Source: an uncultured Bacteroidaceae bacterium
GTDB taxonomy: Bacteria > Bacteroidota > Bacteroidia > Bacteroidales > Bacteroidaceae
Assembly: GCA_905235285.1 (NCBI GenBank)
Contig: CAJOLI010000006.1
Span: forward strand, 1-43,129
DNA: 43,129 nucleotides
Reading direction: 5' to 3'
Numbering within the stretch: position 1 is the stretch's first letter; each line of letters opens with the position of its first letter. The position numbers and the translations under genes are program-made. Positions 39,753-43,129 of this stretch are shown here, one piece after another. Under the pieces are notes generated by a model. It worked only from the letters and a program-made list of their open reading frames with translations, was not told the DNA's origin and searched no databases.

Positions 39753-42374
39753 ATGAGACGATTCTTTGTTTTCCTTCTTGCCGCTTTCGTGGCAGTTAGC
39801 CCCTCGTGGGCAGTGCTTAAGGAGCGTGACCTGGCCCGCACCCTTGGCGTGTTGCGTGCCGAGCTGCAGGCCGACTATCGCCGGCAGCAGGCTTTCAAGG
39901 CTCGCTACGAGCAGCAGGGCGCTGCCCAGCACGAACAGCTGGTGTGGTATATGAACCAGTGTGAGCAGATTGGCCTTATGCTCTACTCTCAGACGCCTGA
40001 GAATACGTTCGACATGGCTTACGCCTGCCAACAGGCTGTCAATCTCTACCGTCAGCTCGACCGACGCAACGGGCGTTCGCTGCCTTACGACAAGATCATC
40101 GCTTACATGCGCCACGAGATAGAGCGCTACGACTCGCTCATCATGTCGCTCAACAGCATTCCGCCCGTCCTCAATCAGGACTCTCTCTCCGAGAGCGACA
40201 GCCACCTGCTCGGGGCTATCGACTCGCTGGCGGCACGCGTAGACACAGCCATGGCCACACACCCTGGCGACTTGGCACGTCCGCTTACCGGCGATGTTCC
40301 CGAAGATGGCTCCCACGAGCCGCTCTACCTTACCGGTCAACAGCTGAAGGACCGTCTCGAATGTATAAGCTACGCCACCGTTCTGCGCGACAATATGAAG
40401 GCGTTCCTCGAGAGCCTCGAAGCCGAGAGCAGCTACTACAAGAGCGTGCAAGAGAAGGTGCAGGAGCTGGGCACTTTTGCGCAGTCGCGCTACAAGATGT
40501 TGCAGGACAATATCTACGTCAACGGCAGTTCCAACTATTTCAGCATTCTGGCTCGCTTGCCGCACCACTTCCAGCAGGCTAAGCGGTCGGCCTCTACGAA
40601 ATACGCTCCGCTGCAGGGCCACAGCAGCTCCTACTCCGAGTGGCGGGGCGTGCCCGTCCTGTTCATCAGTCTTTTCGTGCTTGTTTACTTAGGCGGAGCG
40701 CTGCTTCTGGCCTTCGTCATAGTCCGTTGGCTGTTGCCGCGCCGCTGGTTCGACTCCCGCAGCAACCGCCGTCAGATGCTCACCCTCGTCGTAGGCTTTG
40801 CCATCTTTGCCATCCTCGTGATGATTGTACGCCATTTCGTAGAGCGCAACTTCATCCAGATGTCTACGGCCCTCATCATTACTATGGCCTGGCTCTTAGA
40901 GATTGTCTCGCTCTCCATCTTCATACGTCTGAAGGGACAGCAGATGCGTCATGCCGTGCTCATCTACACGCCTCTGATGTTGCTCTCGTCGCTGGTGATT
41001 ATGTTGCGAGTGGTGTTGGTGCCCAACAACCTTCTCAACCTCGTCTTCCCGCCAGTGCTGCTGGCCTTCATGCTGTGGCAGCTGTTTATGGTGAGCCGTC
41101 ATCGTCGCGGCCTGCCGCTCTCCGACGTCATCTACTCCCACATTACCACCTTCGTCATGGTCGTGGCAACCGTCGCTGCCTGGGTGGGCTACACGCTTCT
41201 CGCTGTCCAGGTGCTCGTGTGGTGGACGTTCCAGCTGGCTGCCATCATGACCATCACATGCCTCTACGACCTCCTATCCATGTTTGAGAACCGCTACATG
41301 ATAGCCCGCCTCAAGCCAGAGCTGCGCGACCGCATCCTCGCCGGAGACGACGTCGAAGCAGAGACCGCCCCGCTGCTCAAGGCCATGGAGCAGGGCAAGT
41401 TCATCACTACAACGTGGCTCTACGACCTCTTCCGCCTGACGCTCGTGCCTATCCTGGCCGTAGCCTCAGTGCTCGCCTGCATCTACTGGAGCGCCGACAT
41501 CTTCGAGATGACCAGCATCTGCATGAAACTATTCTTCAGGAACTTTATCGACCAGAAGGACCTCGTGCAGATTTCGCTCTCGAAGCTCTGCCTCGTCGCC
41601 GCCCTATGGTTCGTCTTCCGCTACCTGAACTACGCCATCCGCAGCTTCTACGTCTATTTCCGTCGCCACACCGGGCAGGACGAGTCCGTCAACACCACTC
41701 TGGCGCGCAACATCATAGCCATCATCTGCTGGGGCCTTTACATCATCACCGTCTTCGTCATCCTCAAGGTGCCCAAGAGCGGGATATCCATCGTCACCGC
41801 CGGCCTCGCTACAGGTTTGGGTTTCGCTATGCAGGACCTCATCGAGAACTTCTTCTATGGCCTCTCCCTAATGACAGGCCGTCTGCGTGTAGGCGACTTC
41901 ATCGAGTGCGACGGCATCACGGGCAAGGTCGAGAGCATCACCTACCAGTCGACACAGGTTGTCACGCTCGACGGCTACGTAATCTCGTTCCTCAACAAAG
42001 CCCTCTTCAACGGCAATTTCAAGAACATGACGCGCAACCACAGCTATGCCTTCGTCAAGGTGCCCGTCGGCGTGGCCTACGGCACTGATGTCGCTCGCGT
42101 GCGCAGCCTCCTCGTCGAAGCCCTGCAGCCCCTGACACAGGAGCTTAATGCTGCTGGCAAGCACATCGTAGATCCAGTCCGTGCCGTAGATGTCATCTTC
42201 TCAGACTTCGGCGAGAGCAGCGTCGACCTCTATGTCGCCCTGTGGATGCTTGTCGAGGAGCGCACGGTGCTGGTCGGCCGCATCAAGGAGATTATCTACC
42301 AGACCCTCAACACCAACAATATCGAAATCCCGTTCCCGCAGCGCGAGGTGCGCGTCCTAAAGGTGGCGGAGTAG
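39753..42374 (+). CDS. Mechanosensitive ion channel (MscS) family protein
   Basis: 873 residues from ATG 39753 (a GTG three bases earlier is possible). Signal peptide about 1-23 (FFVFLLAAFVAVSPSWA). A periplasmic, helix-rich, coiled-coil-like region runs to about residue 295, followed by multiple TM helices (from PVLFISLFVLVYLGGALLLA onward). The MscS core is near 680-770: GLATGLGFAMQDLIENFFYG (pore helix), GDFIECDGITGKVESITY (beta domain) and VKVPVGVAYGTDVARV. It gates on membrane tension and protects against hypo-osmotic shock. The size and periplasmic domain are like the large MscK/MscM type rather than small MscS. It starts 8 bp after the folD terminator T-run. Confidence 0.94.
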   Translation: MRRFFVFLLAAFVAVSPSWAVLKERDLARTLGVLRAELQADYRRQQAFKARYEQQGAAQHEQLVWYMNQCEQIGLMLYSQTPENTFDMAYACQQAVNLYRQLDRRNGRSLPYDKIIAYMRHEIERYDSLIMSLNSIPPVLNQDSLSESDSHLLGAIDSLAARVDTAMATHPGDLARPLTGDVPEDGSHEPLYLTGQQLKDRLECISYATVLRDNMKAFLESLEAESSYYKSVQEKVQELGTFAQSRYKMLQDNIYVNGSSNYFSILARLPHHFQQAKRSASTKYAPLQGHSSSYSEWRGVPVLFISLFVLVYLGGALLLAFVIVRWLLPRRWFDSRSNRRQMLTLVVGFAIFAILVMIVRHFVERNFIQMSTALIITMAWLLEIVSLSIFIRLKGQQMRHAVLIYTPLMLLSSLVIMLRVVLVPNNLLNLVFPPVLLAFMLWQLFMVSRHRRGLPLSDVIYSHITTFVMVVATVAAWVGYTLLAVQVLVWWTFQLAAIMTITCLYDLLSMFENRYMIARLKPELRDRILAGDDVEAETAPLLKAMEQGKFITTTWLYDLFRLTLVPILAVASVLACIYWSADIFEMTSICMKLFFRNFIDQKDLVQISLSKLCLVAALWFVFRYLNYAIRSFYVYFRRHTGQDESVNTTLARNIIAIICWGLYIITVFVILKVPKSGISIVTAGLATGLGFAMQDLIENFFYGLSLMTGRLRVGDFIECDGITGKVESITYQSTQVVTLDGYVISFLNKALFNGNFKNMTRNHSYAFVKVPVGVAYGTDVARVRSLLVEALQPLTQELNAAGKHIVDPVRAVDVIFSDFGESSVDLYVALWMLVEERTVLVGRIKEIIYQTLNTNNIEIPFPQREVRVLKVAE

Positions 42375-42433
42375 CATATTTCATAGTTCATTCCAAGAAC
42401 TTCCATATAACTACCCACACCTACATAAAGTAG

Positions 42434-42575
42434 ATTATTGCTGTCCGCTAAAAATCATTGGTGCTTTCGGCAATCATTAATTCCTCGGACAGTCGTTGAC
42501 ACTCCTTAGGGGGCTTGTCTGATGCTAAAAGCCGTAAATTTAGGCACAAAAGTACGTTTAGCGGACAGTAATAAT
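42434..42575. mobile_element. MITE-like element with 19-bp terminal inverted repeats
   Basis: ATTATTGCTGTCCGCTAAA (42434-42452) and TTTAGCGGACAGTAATAAT (42557-42575) are inverted copies with one mismatch in 19. The 142-bp span has no ORF, so it is either a miniature element or the collapsed remnant of an insertion sequence. No target duplication is evident. An identical left end lies alone at 6013-6032. Confidence 0.7.
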
Positions 42576-42590
42576 TCGCGAAATCAACCA

Positions 42591-42678
42591 GCCGTATCCT
42601 CAAATGCAACCAGCTGAATTGTCAAACACATACGGCTGAATTGTCAGACACATCCGGTCGTACTCTCAAATACGGCCA
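42591..42678. repeat. 22-bp repeat array, about 4 units
   Basis: GCTGAATTGTCA recurs at 42613 and 42635 (22 bp). Flanking slices from 42591 and 42657 share the TCAAA and CG-rich parts. It begins 15 bp after the MITE-like element and resembles the array at 69-178 (GG-TGAAT and CA-CC blocks in the same phase). Confidence 0.65.
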
Positions 42679-42713
42679 ATCTATTTGAAGTAAAACAACT
42701 TGTTTTACCTGAG

Positions 42714-42752
42714 AACGGCCAAGGGTTTCGCCACGAACCCTTGGCCGTTTTC
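42714..42752 (+). terminator. Perfect 14-bp stem, probable terminator
   Basis: AACGGCCAAGGGTT (42714-42727), an 8-nt loop, then AACCCTTGGCCGTT (42736-42749) and TTCT. The T-run is short, so efficiency is uncertain. It may end read-through from the MscS gene. Confidence 0.6.
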
Positions 42753-42766
42753 TATGGTAGGAAAAA

Positions 42767-42822
42767 GACATGTGCGATAGAAACGAAACAAAATATTTTG
42801 TTTTATTTCTACCGCACATGTC
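42767..42822. repeat. 56-bp near-perfect palindrome
   Basis: The palindrome is centred between 42794 and 42795, with 25 of 28 base pairs matching by my count. Arms begin GACATGTGCG and end CGCACATGTC; the centre is AAACAAAATATTTTGTTT. It is between convergent genes and lacks a flanking T-run, though the AT-rich centre could nucleate a cruciform. Confidence 0.85.
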
Positions 42823-42882
42823 ATTACACGGGAATGCTGATATTGAAAAAACGGATTACATTTTTGTTGAGTGAAAGCAAAT

Positions 42883-43086
42883 TCAGACCTTGAAGTTTAG
42901 CCCTAATAATTCACTTAGGATTGCTTCAATATCCTCACGCTTAGTCACTTCATCGTCATAAGTGACTTGGACGTTTTCTAAAGTGGCATTGATTTCCGCT
43001 AATCGCTCTTCTAGTTTTGTGATGTTCTTGGCGAAGAGTATAGCTTTATCAGTTCGCAACATATTAAGAGGAATACTTTGTTCCAT
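42883..43086 (-). CDS. Small coiled-coil hypothetical protein
   Basis: 67 residues, not recognised. It is mostly charged and helix-prone with heptad-like leucines and isoleucines (ILFAKNITKLEERLAEINAT), no membrane segment and a short hydrophobic C-terminus (ELLGLNFKV). The ATG at 43086 is followed by MEQSIPLNML. It is near the window edge, so its operon cannot be seen. Composition is AT-rich, like the left edge of the window. Confidence 0.5.
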   Translation of the reverse strand: MEQSIPLNMLRTDKAILFAKNITKLEERLAEINATLENVQVTYDDEVTKREDIEAILSELLGLNFKV

Positions 43087-43129
43087 TTCTCTCAGATAAA
43101 GTTGTTAGACAATATAAATGTTACTTTAC

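Larger units (their letters stand above)
42375..42882. other. Gene-free right gap
   Basis: 508 bp between the MscS gene and a converging small ORF. No reading frame is convincing. It holds a 142-bp MITE-like element, a 22-bp periodic array, a perfect 14-bp stem and a 56-bp palindrome, each listed separately. Confidence 0.7.

Noticed and set aside
42434-42575. Intact insertion sequence
   Set aside because: Only 142 bp with no transposase reading frame.
42591-42678. CRISPR-like repeats at the right edge
   Set aside because: Contiguous degenerate 22-bp units without spacers.
42622-42819. Possible minus-strand small gene
   Set aside because: It runs across the 22-bp array, the 14-bp stem and half of the long palindrome, so coding is unlikely.
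1-43129. Prophage, defence island or biosynthetic cluster
   Set aside because: No phage structural, nuclease-helicase defence, toxin-antitoxin or large synthase genes were seen; the genes are mainly housekeeping, envelope and glycan functions.

Overview
The window is a chromosomal segment of a member of the Bacteroidetes, most likely order Bacteroidales and Prevotella-like. Evidence: DUF3078, DUF4837, DUF4922, LptE-family and PspC/PadR proteins typical of that phylum; lipoproteins with short signal peptides; Bacteroidetes-type promoters (TTTG, about 19 bp, TAnnTTTG) before several genes; little Shine-Dalgarno signal; and GH92, GH109 and GH115 glycan enzymes.

Layout. (1) 1-2500: an AT-rich, gene-poor edge with one unrecognised membrane-anchored protein, short tandem repeats and a 33-bp alternating purine-pyrimidine tract. 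(2) 2.5-5.1 kb: a PspC / PadR / multi-TM PspC envelope-stress-type unit. (3) 5.1-6.2 kb: a decayed patch with a lipoprotein leader stopped before its lipobox, a small tyrosine phosphatase, a truncated HlyD-like N-terminus, an orphan transposon-like end and a 38-bp perfect palindrome. (4) 6.2-12.65 kb, minus strand: DUF3078 barrel, EngB, YidC and a lipoprotein S9 peptidase, apparently one operon. (5) 12.9-16.6 kb, plus: GlcNAc-kinase-like protein, a probable small RNA with its own promoter and terminator, DUF1846, patatin. (6) 16.7-25.7 kb, minus: a GT2-DUF4922-SpoIID giant, a GH92 mannosidase and a secreted endonuclease I with dockerin. (7) 25.7-42.4 kb, plus: GH109-like enzyme, Bax inhibitor-1, then rlmN-DUF4837-pdxA-sigma54 activator-lptE-TPR-secG, a GH115 alpha-glucuronidase, ffh, folD and an MscS channel. 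(8) 42.4-43.1 kb: a 142-bp MITE-like element, repeats, a 56-bp palindrome and a small coiled-coil ORF.

Functionally, much of the window serves envelope biogenesis (YidC, SecG, Ffh, LptE, PspC, MscS) and glycan or nucleic-acid scavenging (GH92, GH109, GH115, GlcNAc kinase, endonuclease I). I see no CRISPR array, defence island, prophage or intact transposon.

The most unusual signal is in the repeats. Intergenic gaps hold arrays with exact 7-, 9- and 22-bp periods. GC-rich palindromes and 7-bp arrays of the same kinds also lie in frame inside host genes: twice in the large PspC gene, at the N-terminus of folD, in the S9 peptidase, and in the GT2-DUF4922-SpoIID gene. This looks like repeated capture of intergenic repeat DNA into coding sequence, comparable in outcome to Rickettsia palindromic elements. 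All periods and alignments were made by eye and need computation.
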